Assembly: GCA_963169105.1 (NCBI GenBank)
Contig: OY720642.1
Coordinates: 74,254,716-74,318,715, forward strand
Reading direction: 5' to 3'
DNA: 64,000 nt
Source: Ceriagrion tenellum
Lineage: Eukaryota > Arthropoda > Insecta > Odonata > Coenagrionidae
The translations under genes were made by a program, and so were the position numbers. This document shows, in pieces, positions 22,791-34,313 of the stretch. Each line of letters opens with the position of its first letter. The stretch's first letter is position 1. The notes beneath the pieces are model-generated. The model was given only the letters and a program-made list of their open reading frames with translations. It was not told the origin of the DNA and ran no database searches.

Positions 22791-22959
22791 GCAAGCTTCT
22801 GAGGGATCATTACTTACGAGAAGCTTCGCAATCTGCAATCATCTTGAGGGCAGGAAATGATCGCGGAAAATTATGGCCGCGAATAGCGGGAGAACATAAT
22901 GATTCGTCTTTGTGGATATGTGAGGATTACCTAACGAATCGGATTCGGGTATTTTTCGT

Positions 22960-23500
22960 ACTGTAACTCGATGTAATTTAGAAATATTTTTCGATAGCAC
23001 ATCGTATCGAATTTTATAATATTTTCTAAATAATAACCAAATTAAATTGCAAAACATTTCTTGAATTATAGAATCAAAATTTTTAACATTTTTGGAGCGC
23101 TAATTATTCAATTATTTGAATGTTATTTGAACGCATTACCTGATTACTAGCGGAATCGACTTTCCAAGATTCATACATTCATTCAGGAAAATACATATTT
23201 CGATTGAAATTTGAATCAAATTTTCCTATCTTGTTCCTATTTAACTTCAAAATATTTTAGAAATTCGAACCGATTCAAATTGCAGAACATTTCTCGAAAG
23301 CAATTCGGGTCGACTTTTAAAAATATTTTTGGAGCGCAAATCACTCAATTTTTTAAAGTATTTTTCGATTTCACGTTGAATCGATTTTTAATTTATTCCC
23401 TTCTTGCTAGCGGAATCTACTTTCAAAACATTTCCCGATAGCAAATTGAAATGCTAATCCAGTCTAGTATTTGAAAAAATAAATATTTTGATAGCAAGTC
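22960..23500. repeat. Diverged tandem repeat, about 250-bp unit
   Basis: At least two units share aaatattttt(c/g)ga, ttgcaaaacatttcttga/ttgcagaacatttctcga, tttttggagcgc, and ctagcggaatc(g/t)actttc, in the same order. Confidence 0.65.
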
Positions 23501-23559
23501 GAGTTGATGTTTGATATGATTTAGATTTAGATTATATGCCGCCCTAACCAAAAATAAAC

Positions 23560-24352
23560 TAGTACAAAAAATCTTTTGTGGACGTGGGACCTAAAAATAA
23601 TCAATTTCTTGCCAAAAATAATAAAAAAAGAAGCAACTATGGTAAAACATTTTTGAAAATGGTCAGAGAATGACTACTGCCTTATAGAAACGTTGGATTC
23701 TCTTTCTGATTCTTCTTTGTTTAAGAAAGTGTCTTATATAGATAGATAGATATTGTCTGCATACAAAAATGGTACAAAATATTAGCAACAGCATGAATTG
23801 GGATGCTTAGGTAACCTTAAAAGGTTATTACCTGTGTAAAGATTACCTTCTTAAGCAAACAAAATCACACGTTGCTCTCGAAAACAGTAAAACTAAAAAT
23901 ATACATTGGTCAAAGAAATTAACCTTGAAACCCCAACTTACAAGCTAGTGAAGTCAGCAATAACCTTGGAAGTGTTTTATAAGGATATGCAGAGCAACCA
24001 ATGCAACAAAAATTAATACAAGTACTGCAACCTTTCATACATGGTTTAAAAAAAAGTTTTCAATATTTTGCTGAGTGAATAGCCATGATTTCACTGTTAA
24101 CCAAATGCAAATTAAAAGTTTGAACAGTGTTCACAGAATGTTTTCTGTCAAATGAAATTTGTATGTTTTTCAAACGTTCAATTTTTTTTGTTTTTATTCT
24201 AATTTGAAGTAAAAATGTTAAACTTGGATGGTGGCTCAATTCAGGTCTCGACCTTGGAGCCCGCCTGAAGATTCCGTTGATATGTATATTAATTTTGAAT
24301 TCAATTTTCTGCACATTGGAGGAAGTAAATAAAATTCTCTTCTATTCTATTG
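23560..24352 (+). pseudogene. Possible non-LTR 3' end with (TTCTA)n-like tail
   Basis: The end ggaggaagtaaataaaattc followed by ttctattctattg matches, in opposite orientation, the tail of the minus-strand copy at 24915 (agaatagaatagaatata followed by ttgcttccttcag). The coding part is too decayed to identify. Confidence 0.45.
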
Positions 24353-24359
24353 TTTCTGA

Positions 24360-24910
24360 TTGGTTTATGAAAGCTTGAATCCATATTTATGTCGCTGTTT
24401 GAAGCAAATTTTGAAATTTTTGAAATTTAATTTACCGTCGGATAAGAAAAAAAAGGAATTGTAAATGGATCCTCCTTCAAATTGGATCAAATTCTGAAAT
24501 ATTTTTCCGTCACTAAATGACTGAAAATTTTAAAAAAATATAAATGGAAGTCGGATTTTTTTTACTTGATTTGCATTCCGATTTTTGTTCGCATCAAAAA
24601 ACTTTCTAATGTTTTAGTAAACCAGTGTTTCTTAAATTTGAGTGGAACAGTGAAATTTTTAATGTATTATTACTGTGCCTAGTAGACGGGGATATAAAGT
24701 GCTAAAAATATATATCAATAAAATTTTCGTCATGGCTAATGAGTTATATTGCTTTTTCGTTGTCTTAATTAAACAAATTTTAAAAAAAATTTAATAACTG
24801 AGTTCTGTTGCATGAGTCGGAATATGGTCATGCGACGGGCTAATATTATGTCTTGTAAATTAAAAAGTTTCTGGCTCATTATGTCACGTATATTTTCCAT
24901 CTAAATGGTC
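24360..24910. other. No gene recognised
   Basis: Very AT-rich sequence without supported features. Confidence 0.3.
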
Positions 24911-24914
24911 ACAA

Positions 24915-25480
24915 TTTTTAGAATAGAATAGAATATATTTATTGCTTCCTTCAGAAAACAAAAATGCAGAACAAAAAATGCAGCATCTTAGAAGCTTTAG
25001 GTTACCTGTGTGGGGGTAAGCATAAAATTCGTGTAATCTACAATTTTTTAAAATCAAATGATGCTATACATATTTCGTGCTATATACTAAATACTGTATA
25101 ATATATTGTACACAATTTACATAAATGAATCCCTTTTTACACAAATAGCTCAACAATACACATAATTAATTAATTATTTCCTTTCAAACAAACAATTTTA
25201 TAGACATTATCAAACAATATTTCAACATTTTCTTGCACAAATAGCCATTGTTTAATTTGATTTAAATAAAAATGAACATGTTTTTCCATTTTAATTACCG
25301 TTGGCAGTAGGTTGAATATTTTTGGGGCAAAATAAATAAAACTCCTCTGAAAGATATTTAGATATGGCCTGGGAAGTGGAGCATCGAATTGAAATCGATG
25401 CTTTCGCTTTTCGAATTTCAAGTTCAAGATGTACATATGGACCATTGAAAGAACTTGTCTATTCATCTGATCTTGGGGAT
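24915..25480 (-). pseudogene. CR1/L2-like RT C-terminus with (ATTCT)n tail
   Basis: The minus-strand frame 25466-25170 encodes LKFEKRKHRFQFDAPLP, then SFIYFAPKIFNLLPTVIK. This is the RxH...RS...APxLWNxLP pattern at the C-terminus of CR1/L2/Jockey-type reverse transcriptases. The pentamer tail is at 24921-24940. Only the last about 100 residues remain. Confidence 0.65.
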
Positions 25481-25680
25481 CAAAACCAGATGACTAATAA
25501 CCGGAGTATTCCACAAAGGCAAAAACTATCACAAAATATCGAGAATTATTCTAATATGGACTATTGAAAGAGCTTGTTTATTCATCTGGATCACACACCG
25601 GAGATATAAAGTATTCCACAAAGGCGAAAACTATCACAAATAATCGAGAATTATTCTCGATGTTTGCTCCGCTCCGTGCA
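25440..25680. repeat. Short direct repeat, about 120-bp period
   Basis: ggaccattgaaagaacttgt (25440) recurs as ggactattgaaagagcttgt (25558). Both are followed by ctattcatctg/ttattcatctg and attccacaaaggc(a/g)aaaact. Confidence 0.8.
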
Positions 25681-26059
25681 CAGATATCCGTATTCTCGAA
25701 GAAATCTTCTCGTAATATTGAACCGAACTTCCTAGAATCGAGTGCAAATCCACTAGTACTGTAATCAATATAGTCTTATTTAAATTATAATTTTTATTTA
25801 CTAATGGCTATTAAATGATGAATTCAACCAACAGGATGGTATATTGTACCACGCATCACGTAAATGAATGCAATTATCAAGGATTTTTAACTATTCCGTA
25901 TTACTTATGAGTTTCGTGCACACATAAAAAGCCACTTCTGTATTTACACGTGAAATTTTTAATGTGAGATGTCTAGTTTAGCTGATGATTGGATATATGG
26001 GTACAGATACATGAACTCAATGAATATAATGATGCTGTCGCTGGTGAAACTTGTTATAC

Positions 26060-26640
26060 CTCATCAATTACTATGTAATGGAAATACTACTTTATAAGGG
26101 ACCCGTATTTTTTAGTTTCTATGTAGAAATATTCGGTTTTTTAACGCTCTACGACGCTATCCGATGCCCGATCGCCATTGCTCTCTATTCATCCACAGAA
26201 CTCTTGGCAACTGCTTTTCTCTTATTGCCTTTTCTATGCTTTCTTTCCAACTAATTCTGGGCCTTCCTATTCTTTTCTACATTGTGGATTCCACATTAAA
26301 ATTTTCATAGGTAATATCTCGTTCGTCATACGTTGCATTTTATCATACCACACAAGCTGTTTTTATGTCATTGACTCTTGTGTGGGTGACTTCCATCATA
26401 TTTCCTAATCTCTCATTTGTATTTCTTTCCCTTCTTGATATACTCGCAGGCCGTATCCAGTAATCCATCTCCGTCACATTTAGCATTTGTTTTGTTTCCC
26501 TCTTCATATGTCACTCCCATAAATGGTAATAATCTTCTGACCACCCCTTCGTCTACCATGTATCACTTCCATATGTGATAATATTTTCCTGTCGCATGGT
26601 CATATGCCGACTCATGGAATAGAACGTAGACATTCAGTTT
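26060..26640 (-). pseudogene. RTE-like RT C-terminal fragment
   Basis: The minus strand, read across frameshifts from about 26590 to 26160, encodes MEMDYWIR, the HPHKSQ..KNSLCGMIKC remnant of a QLxWYGHV motif, and KNRKAQNLERKHRKG corresponding to the GRPxxSW basic tail. It is related to the plus-strand fragment at 30595-30830. Badly decayed. Confidence 0.6.
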
Positions 26641-26759
26641 TTCTAATTTATTTCATTAAGAGAACGGCCAAGCAATATAACTCATTAACTGTGACATTCC
26701 AAGGCTGTGTATTTAGAGCATGGCATTGGTTTGTTAACATTTAGCCCTTGTCTTAAAAT

Positions 26760-26915
26760 TCCTCTAGTAAATTTTGAGTTTACACGAGAATTTCCACCAA
26801 TTTCTTCGTTACCTAACGGTTGTGTGAATTAAACAGGACCCACTTTGGGCTTTGGTAATTCAAAATTAGAATAAAAGTGAGCCCTTTTATTCAGAGAATT
26901 TTAAAGAATTTCACG
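26760..26915. repeat. Dispersed repeat R3, copy 1
   Basis: Contains caatttcttcgttacctaac, acaggacccact and gcccttttattcagag. The same blocks, diverged, are at 29450-29595. The copies bracket the duplicated MITE region. Confidence 0.6.
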
Positions 26916-27326
26916 CGGGACTGGCTGGGACTGTTTACCTAATTCTACCCACGACTCGTTGAAGATAAACCTCACGCAATTAACATTTTAATAATGCAAG
27001 GAAGGTAAACACAAGAGAAGCGAATGAAAAATTTGAGCTGAGAAATCTTTCTCATACAATCTTTTGTTTTACCGACGCACCTTTCACTCGACGAAAAAAG
27101 AACTCAGAGATTCAATGTAGAGGGGCGTAACAGAAAAACTCGGAGGCTTGGAGCTCGAAAATTTCTCTTCTGTCGAACATCCCTTCAGGTAAGAATATTT
27201 GTGGCTCCAACATACGTAATCCCCCTCTCCAACCCGTTCCTTTACTCATTTTTTTACTGTGTCGTGTCTGTCTCAGTCTTCATTATAATAGCAAATACCG
27301 TGACTTATGGCCGGTTGCAAGAACAT

Positions 27327-27588
27327 TTAGTTTTGGGATCAATTGTTGCGAGATCCATAAAGTTATAAATCTATAAAACATATAAAAATTCGAGTTGCTG
27401 AAACACATCTGCTAGTTACGTTACATCTTTACCAATAGTTAATAGCTTCGAATATTTGATATAATCTGCTATCCCCGGATGAATTTACGAAATATTTATG
27501 AATTATTGCAATTGCAGATAATAATTAGTCCGCAAGAGCAAACAAATTGGTCACTTAACTCAGAAAAACTCCTTAATCAAGTGATTTA
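27327..27588. repeat. Flank segment B, copy 1
   Basis: 262 bp beginning ttagttttgggatcaattgt and ending aatcaagtgattta. It recurs at 27 kb plus 900 bp (28227-28486) with few differences. It immediately precedes a MITE both times. Confidence 0.9.
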
Positions 27589-28226
27589 GGGCTGTATTCA
27601 TAGTCGTTACCTGGGTGTCCCCCAGGTGTGGGGGAGCCCCTTGGCTCAGAAATAGTATTCATAGTCGTTACCCAGGGGACTGTTGTCCCCTAACCCTCTC
27701 ACAGGCCGTCGATTTCCGGGGTAAGGCCATGAAGCTTACCCAAAGCTCCCCTAACGCAGTACTGCTGCCCACGCGTGGGACGAATGGATACTACTGTACT
27801 AATGGCAGTACACGATAATATCAACAGCTTTCCATAGTAACGTCTTCTGTTTACAAACACGAGCATTTATTGAATCACCCTCGTATTCCTCATCATTCAA
27901 ATTACATAAATATTTAAGTAATATTGAAATCATCTCTCATATTCCTTCAATCATTTTTCATCAACATTTTGCAACAGTACAGTATATTATTGTTTATAGC
28001 GTGCTTGGTTACGGTGAGAAATGAGCATCGAAAACATCGAGAACCATTCTGCGAAACCTTTCATATGTATTTTCGCGTGGAATTGTTGCCAAATCTCTTA
28101 CCCAGGAGTCCCCTGACTGGGTATCCAGGTAAGGTTTATGAATCGCTCAGCGTGGGGGACCCCTAGGTGTTACCTGGCTAGGAGATACCCAGGTAACCCC
28201 TAGGAATACGACTATGAATACGGGCA
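27589..28226. mobile_element. MITE M, 638 bp, 3-bp TTA target duplication (PIF/Harbinger-like)
   Basis: The ends read gggctgtattcatagtcgtt and, on the other strand, tgcccgtattcatagtcgta. TTA flanks it (27586-27588 and 28227-28229). Subterminal blocks are rich in ccccaggt/acctgggg words in both orientations. No transposase. The TTA duplication and GGGC-type ends suggest PIF/Harbinger. Confidence 0.7.
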
Positions 28227-28486
28227 TTAGTTTTGGAATCAATTGTTGCGAGATCCATAAAGTTATAAATCTATAAAACATAAAAATTCGAGTTGCTGAA
28301 ACACGTCTACTAGTTACGTTACATCTTTACCAATAGTTAATAGCTTTGAATATTTGATATAATCTGCTACCCCCGGATAAATTTACGAAATATTTATGAA
28401 TTATTGTAATTGCAAATAATAATTAGTCCGCAAGAGCAAACAAATTGGTCACTTAACTCAGAAAAACTCCTTAATCAAGCGATTTA
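28227..28486. repeat. Flank segment B, copy 2
   Basis: Near-identical repeat of 27327-27588, sitting directly between the two MITE copies, so the unit flank plus MITE was duplicated in tandem. Confidence 0.9.
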
Positions 28487-29314
28487 TAGTCGTATTCCTA
28501 GGGGTTACCCGAGTATCCCCCAGCCAGGTAACACCTAGGTGTCCCCTACGCTGAGCTACTCATAAACCTTACCTGGGTAGCATCCAGCCAGGGGACGCCT
28601 GGGTAGAGATTTGGCAACAATCTCGCGGAAAAATACATATGAAAGGTTCCGCTGAATGGCTCTCGATGTTTTCGATGCTCACTTTTCACCGTAACCAAGC
28701 ACGCTATAAACAATAATATATTATCCTGTCACACGATGTTGATGAAAAATGATTGAAGGAATATGAGAGACTGTTTTCAATATTACTTTAATACTTATGT
28801 AATGTCGGCCCCGGTGGCGGCGGGGTAAAGTCCTCGCCTGCCAACCCTAGGGTCGCGGGTTCGAGTCCCGCCTGGGTAAAATATTTTCTGCCCAGGACAT
28901 GGGTGTCTGTGTCTCGTACGTTGTTACTGTTATTCACCCGACGTAAATTGGCCCATTGTGCTGTATTCGGGGTAGTGCAGATAAAATAAAAATAAAAATA
29001 AATATGAATGGTGAGGAATACGAGGGTGGTTCAATTGGTACCCGTGTTTGTAAACAGAAGATGTTACTATGGAAAGTTGTTGATATTATCGTGCATGGTC
29101 TTTAGTACAGTAGTATCAATTTGACCCACGCGGGGGCAGCAGTACTGCGTTAGGGGAGTTTTTGGTAAGCCTCAAGCCTTACCTAGGAAATCGACGGCCT
29201 GGGGGAGAGTTAGGGGACGGCAGTCCCCTGGGTAACGACTATGAATACCATTTCTGAGCGAAGGGGTTCCCCCACACCTGGGGGACAACCAGGTAACGAC
29301 TATGAATATGGCCC
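28487..29314. mobile_element. MITE M, second copy in opposite orientation, carrying a SINE
   Basis: This is the reverse complement of the first M copy (compare gaacctttcatatg / catatgaaaggttc). It lacks about 12 bp at its left tip, ends atatggccc followed by TTA (29315-29317), and is interrupted by a SINE at 28804-29004. Without the SINE it is about 627 bp. Confidence 0.85.
28804..29004 (+). mobile_element. tRNA-derived SINE with (AAAAT)n tail
   Basis: The tRNA-like head has a box A-like ggtggcggcggggtaaag and a near-consensus box B ggttcgagtcc at about 28858-28868. The anticodon-arm region is gcctgccaaccctagggtc. The tail unit aaaat/aaaata ends at 29004. This head differs from the SINE at 4442, so it is a second SINE family. 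It is absent from the first M copy, which fixes the insertion between tgtaat and tgaat. Confidence 0.9.
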
Positions 29315-29449
29315 TTATTCTCCAAGCGATTCATTGCTCACCCGCCATCTTTGTTACTTATGGAACTCAATGACACCATACCATAAATTATGAAACCAAT
29401 GAAGTTGTCGAATGTTTCTGCAACCCTTATTGAATGATTGGCAAATCAT

Positions 29450-29595
29450 GTGGGTCCCGTAACTTTATAGAATTTTCCCCAATTTCTGCGTTACCTATGG
29501 GTCATATGGATGAAACTGGACCCATTGTAGGGTCGAGTATTTAAGAGTACAGGAAGGAGTGAAGCCTTTTATTCAGAGCATTTTGAACATAGTGT
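29450..29595. repeat. Dispersed repeat R3, copy 2
   Basis: See 26760-26915. Shared blocks are ccaatttctgcgttacctat, actggacccatt and ccttttattcagagcatttt. Confidence 0.6.
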
Positions 29596-29657
29596 GTCGT
29601 TCCTGCACCTGGCCTTTGGTTTATCATATTATTTAACTACGCCAGCCACCTTAGTAC

Positions 29658-29850
29658 TTCCTTTCCACCAGCGGGTCCCTCACAAACCGATACAGTATTT
29701 TTCAGGTACCTTACTATTAGAACGATGTTTACGGTTACTAATCACGTAAAACTTTTACGATTATTTTTCAATTTTATAGGGTAATCTGCTCAGCCCTTGT
29801 TTAATTTTCTAAATTTATTCCAACCGCTTTCACGCGTAGATTCTATTAAT
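29658..29850. repeat. Left copy of a segment that also ends the 284-bp array
   Basis: tttccaccagcgggtccctc through ctttcacgcgtagatt is repeated at 31995-32180 with about ninety percent identity by eye. The first about 30 bp also belong to the 284-bp repeat unit. Confidence 0.85.
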
Positions 29851-30085
29851 TTTATTTCGGACATTTACTCAGGCACGACAACTTCATAAAAAATATTATG
29901 GAAGGAAAAATTCTAAGCAAAAGACAGAGAGGACGACCGAGAACTTCATACCTAAAAGTATTGGCGATGGAAATGGGATGCACCTCGTACCTGGGAAATG
30001 GGATGGGATGAAATGAAGAGGGAGGCTGAAAAAAGAGATTGTTGGAAGTCGTGGCTGCAACAACAAGGATAACCTTTAGAAGAGA
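29851..30085 (+). pseudogene. RTE-like RT C-terminal fragment
   Basis: The plus strand encodes IMEGKILSKRQRGRPRTSYL, then MGCTSYLG and MKREAEKRDCWKSWLQQQG, the GRGRPR-xxY and final-helix parts of an RTE-like RT. One frame disruption lies near 30000. It lies between two copies of the 29658-type segment. Confidence 0.75.
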
Positions 30086-30594
30086 AGAAGCCACCTTAGC
30101 AAATTTCAGTGTCGCCGGGAATATCTGACGAAGTTCTTCATTAGTATTGCTCCTAAAGTACTACAGCTTCACTCTCTGATGGTATCGTTGTTCTCGCGGC
30201 TGGAAAGGTTAAGCTGTGGAACATTTCCAATTAAAATTGTAAACACCTTTTCATTTTCCCCGTTATTCATTCGATTCTGATACTTTAAAACGATTCTCTT
30301 GGCGCGTGCATAATGATAAATTTGGCTTTAATTTAACGGAGAGAATTTAGATTTTTTCGTTACTGGCGATGCTAATAAAAAGCGGTTTAAGCAATAAAAA
30401 TTAATGCATTTGATCTGTATCACTAGGTTTAATGCGATACGTAAGGATTATTGGAGGCAGAGACTTTAACACCGTAAAACAAACCCCTTAAACATAAAAG
30501 GAGATTAAAAATATCATTGGTCCATCTTAGTTCAAAGATAATCAAAAAGAATATATAAATCAATTTAAAGAAGCTATATCACATAAGGGAGTGA

Positions 30595-30830
30595 GATATG
30601 GGAGACGAAGGAGAAAACAAAACAAATGCTAAGTGTTACGCAGATGGATTACTGGAGACGATTTGCGGGAATGTCCAGACGGGAAAGATTAACAAATGAG
30701 AGAATAAGAAATAATATGGAGGTCACCCACACAATAGTAATAACATTAAAAAAACAGCTTGTGTGGATTGGTTACATAATTAATGTAAACAAAAGAAAAA
30801 TTCCGTTCGTCGGATTGGACGTTAAACTGT
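30595..30830 (+). pseudogene. RTE-like RT C-terminal fragment
   Basis: The plus-strand frame 30626-30856 encodes MLSVTQMDYWRRFAGMSRRE, RIRNNMEVTHTIVITLKKQ and LVWIGYIINVNKRKIP. This matches the RR-RI-N-I, K-QLxWYGHV part of RTE-type thumbs. The GH signature reads GY here. The stop after about 76 residues and the missing basic tail mark it as dead. Confidence 0.75.
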
Positions 30831-30904
30831 GGCTCCCTTTGCGCATTTTAATATAAATAGGTCCCAATCCAACATTCCACGATCCCTCCATTATTCAATA
30901 ATAA

Positions 30905-32036
30905 TTTAGTTCTTGACCTGCAACCGATACCTCTGTTTTACCTGTGATAACTACATTTGAATGTAATTACTATCTTGCTTCTTGGGTTGATGTGTTGCAC
31001 TCAATGTGTGTTTGAAGATATGTAGTTTTTTTGGCGACATCTCAACAAATATTAGTTTATTAAACAAGAAATCGTAATTTTCCTTCTTTAAATCGAAGTA
31101 CACATGAATATTTTGCAGGAAACACGATATTTCTTACGAGACTTCTTTTCCACCAGCGGGTGCCTCACAAACCGATACGGTTCTTAGTTAAGTTCTTAAT
31201 CATGCAACCGATACCTCTGTTTTAGCTGTGATAACTACATTTGAATGTAATTAATATCTTGCTTCTTGGGTTGATGTGTTGCACTCAATGTGTGTTTGAA
31301 GATATGTAGTTTTTTTGGCGACATCTCAACAAATATTAGTTTATTAAACAAGAAATCGTAATTTTCCTTCTTTAAATCGAAGTACACATGAATATTTTGC
31401 AGGAAACACGATATTTCTTACGAGACTTCTTTTCCACCAGCGGGTGCCTCACAAACCGATACGGTTCTTAGTTAAGTTCTTAACCATGCAACCGATACCT
31501 CTGTTTTAGCTGTGATAACTACATTTGAATGTAATTATTATCTTGCTTCTTGGGTTGATGGGTTGCATTCAATGTGTGTTTGAAGATATGTAGTTTTTTG
31601 GCGACATCTCAACAAATATTAGTTTATTAAACAAGAAATCGTAATTTTCCTTCTTTAAATCGAAGTACACATGAATATTTTGCAGGAAACACGATATTTC
31701 TTACGAGACTTCTTTTCCACCAGCGGGTGCCTCACAAACCGATACGGTTCTTAGTTAAGTTCTTAATCATGCAACCGATACCTCTGTTTTAGCTGTGATA
31801 ACTACATTTGAATGTAATTATTATCTTGCTTCTTGGGTTGATGTGTTGCATTCAATGTGTGTTTGAAGATATGTAGTTTTTTGGCGACATCTCAACAAAT
31901 ATTAGTTTATTAAACAAGAAATCGTAATTTTCCTTCTTTAAATCGAAGTACCCATGAATATTTTTCAGGAAACACGATATTTATTACGAGACTTCTTTTC
32001 CACCAGCGGGTGCCACACAAACCGATACGGTATTTT
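30905..32036. repeat. Tandem array, four units of about 284 bp
   Basis: gcaaccgatacctctg starts at 30920, 31204, 31488 and 31771, giving periods of 284, 284 and 283. Units include ttgcttcttgggttgatg, ttaaacaagaaatcgtaatt and tttccaccagcgggtgcctc. Units 2 to 4 are nearly identical; the last diverges at its end. Satellite-like, no coding potential. Confidence 0.97.
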
Positions 32037-32180
32037 CCAGGTACATCACTATTAGAACGATGTTTGCGGTTACTAATCACATAAAACTTTTACGATTGCT
32101 TTTCATTTTTATAGGGTAATCTGCTGTCCTTGTTTTATTTTCTAAATTTATTCCAACCGCTTTCACGCGTAGATTATTTT
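31995..32180. repeat. Right copy of the 29658-type segment
   Basis: Continues directly from the last array unit and repeats the block at 29658-29850. The array and the RTE fragments therefore lie between two copies of one host segment. Confidence 0.85.
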
Positions 32181-32594
32181 AATATTATGCATCTTCACAT
32201 CCACTCACTTAAACTTCGACTATAATCCCCGGTTTATCTAACGCACGTACGTCATTTCTTTCCATTCACTCGTGTTTTTACATGTTAGGCGCGTGACCTG
32301 CATAAATACAAAATTTCTCCAGCGACACTTCCTATTTATTTACACTTTCACTTTATGAAGGTGCGGGTGACCGATATGAGAAAGCGGCTACATCCTGCAG
32401 TGTTGAATTTTGATCACGTCAGAATGAGGGTTGGCTTTCTCCGGCAAAAATGGAAACATAATATCTGCGATAGTTTGTCAGTATGAACGAATATAATATA
32501 CTGCCAACCTTAAAAATTAATTTTCGTCATTATTCTAATGTTCATCATTGGTTGTTCAATCCTAAGTTTGGTTGACTGCATCCCTCTACCCTTC

Positions 32595-32985
32595 CCTACC
32601 TAACGCTAGTTACCTTACCTCCTGGTATCTCTTCCTGTGTACTTCCCCCTTCATTAATTATTCATGAACTTATTCCTTGGTCTTCCTCTGTGGACTTTTC
32701 CCTCTCTTTTGCCTTCAATTATGTTCTTCACAAACCCATTGTGTCTTAGGGTGTGTCCGATTGTTCATCTTTTCTCTATGGTATTCCATAAGGTCCTTTT
32801 CTCTTTTATTCTTTTGTACACTTCATCATTTCTTATTTTTTCCGTCCATTTTTTTCTTCAACATCCTCCTCCATCCCCAGGTTTTGAAGGCTTTAAGTTT
32901 TTTCCGGCAAGCTTTTCCAATGGTCCATGCTTCCGATCCATAGATCGTTGCTCTCCACACGAATATCTTCAGATACCGTTCTAAT
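32595..32985 (-). pseudogene. RTE-like RT C-terminal fragment
   Basis: Minus strand, across frameshifts: GMEEDVEEKNGRKK-like thumb text, MKCTKEKRKGPYGIP, and KEGKVHRGRPRNKFMNN. The order matches the thumb and basic tail of the plus-strand copy at 63230. The plus-strand frames of 106 and 88 codons are shadows. Confidence 0.65.
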
Positions 32986-33069
32986 TCTAATTATAAAGTG
33001 GATCATTTCAGGAGCAAACCCATGAGATCCAACTATTCCTTCCCAGGAGTAAACGAGCATTTACGCACC

Positions 33070-34140
33070 AAACCCGTTTGTTTGAGCGAGAATGTTCACC
33101 AATCATAATGGTCACCATATTCGAATTATGGATTTCAATTTTAGCACGTGTAGGAAGCATGAAGCAAATATTGTATTGCATTAATGGTTCAATAATATAC
33201 TTTAAAATGACAATTATTAAAGAAATAAAATAAAAATATGAATGTAAGTCTTTCATTTGGCTCATTTTTTCACGAGGTGCGTTTAAAACTCCCTCAACAC
33301 GGAGGTTATTTGCGGTTTTGAAACAATTACTGCGCTTACAATATGATACACTTTCAAAAACAGTGGAGACAACATACAAACTACTCCCTACCGTGATCCT
33401 GGCAGGAAAAGGTTCCATCCCAAAGAAAGCATAAGGTAGGGGTACCACACAAATATGGAACATAATTAAAAAGGAATAGTAACACAGTGTAAAAGAGTGA
33501 CATAGAGTGATAAATGAAGTACAATAAAACTCTTTTAAAATCATCAGCGGCCCTCAACTTCTGTTCCATATAGAGATAGCCAACCAAGAACGGTTTCGCT
33601 CTCTGTCACTCAGATGCTTTCTAGATACAGATTGACAAATCTGGAACGATTTCACTCTCCGTCGGCGGAACGCAAATTCCTCCGATGGTAATTAAAAAAT
33701 GGAATAACTAAAACCGGGTCATTCATTTTTATAGAAATTGCATTTTTTAAATATTCATCCGGGGAATTTGTGTTCCACCGACGGAGAGTGAAACCGTTCC
33801 AGATGTGTCTATCTGTATCTAGGAAACAAGTTGAGATTCGCGGGTATAGTAATTAATTGTTATGTTAACAATATATCCCATTTCTTTAAAAGGAATGTTT
33901 TAGTTTTGCCATTTTTTAAAATATTTATCGTGGGTAGGATAAGTTTTTTTACGAGATATTGCGGTAAAAATCTCATTACTTTTCCAATGTCTATCAGGAG
34001 TGCATACACGTACCATTTCCCATGTAAAACCTCAATTCTTTTGGCAAATATCGCGGAAAGTAGGTCGGTAAGTGGCTGACATTTTGGTATCTTTGGAAGG
34101 GTGGGAGATTTTTCTTAAAAATGAGACCAAAACCTAATTA
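33070..34140 (+). repeat. Dispersed repeat R1, copy a (interrupted)
   Basis: 33095-33395 and 33840-34140 together match the R1 copies at 40015 and 44755. Landmarks are catattcgaattat, gcgtttaaaactccctcaa, caatatgatacactttcaaa, acgtaccatttcccatgtaa and gggagatttttctt. The middle is displaced by unrelated DNA including a small MITE. Origin unknown. Confidence 0.75.
33628..33815. mobile_element. Small Tc1/mariner-type MITE (188 bp, TA target)
   Basis: Inverted ends of about 55 bp: left cagattgacaaatctggaac, right the reverse complement of cagatagacacatctggaac, continuing through ttcactctccgtcgg. TA is present on both sides (33626-33627, 33816-33817). The interior is AT-rich and noncoding. Confidence 0.75.
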
Positions 34141-34313
34141 ATTTCTTGGTGAAATGGCATTCAATCAAACTGCCACAATCACCCCTGTTTTTTTATTTTT
34201 AATATTATTTATTATATGTTTTTGAGACCGTTCTTTTTTCATTTTTATATGGAATTTACAGAAATTGTACAATATTGTACAATATTATATTCATCTTGTA
34301 AAATGCACGCTAT

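Noticed and set aside
22303..22838. 163- and 126-codon minus-strand frames
   Set aside because: Two frames of the same strand plus two on the other are open over the same stretch, so this is a composition effect rather than a gene.
30905..32036. CRISPR-like regular repeats
   Set aside because: Units of 284 bp without spacers; this is an ordinary tandem array in animal DNA.
33008..33544. 178-codon minus-strand frame
   Set aside because: Lies across the R1 repeat and unrelated flank. Other R1 copies do not keep the frame and no domain is seen.
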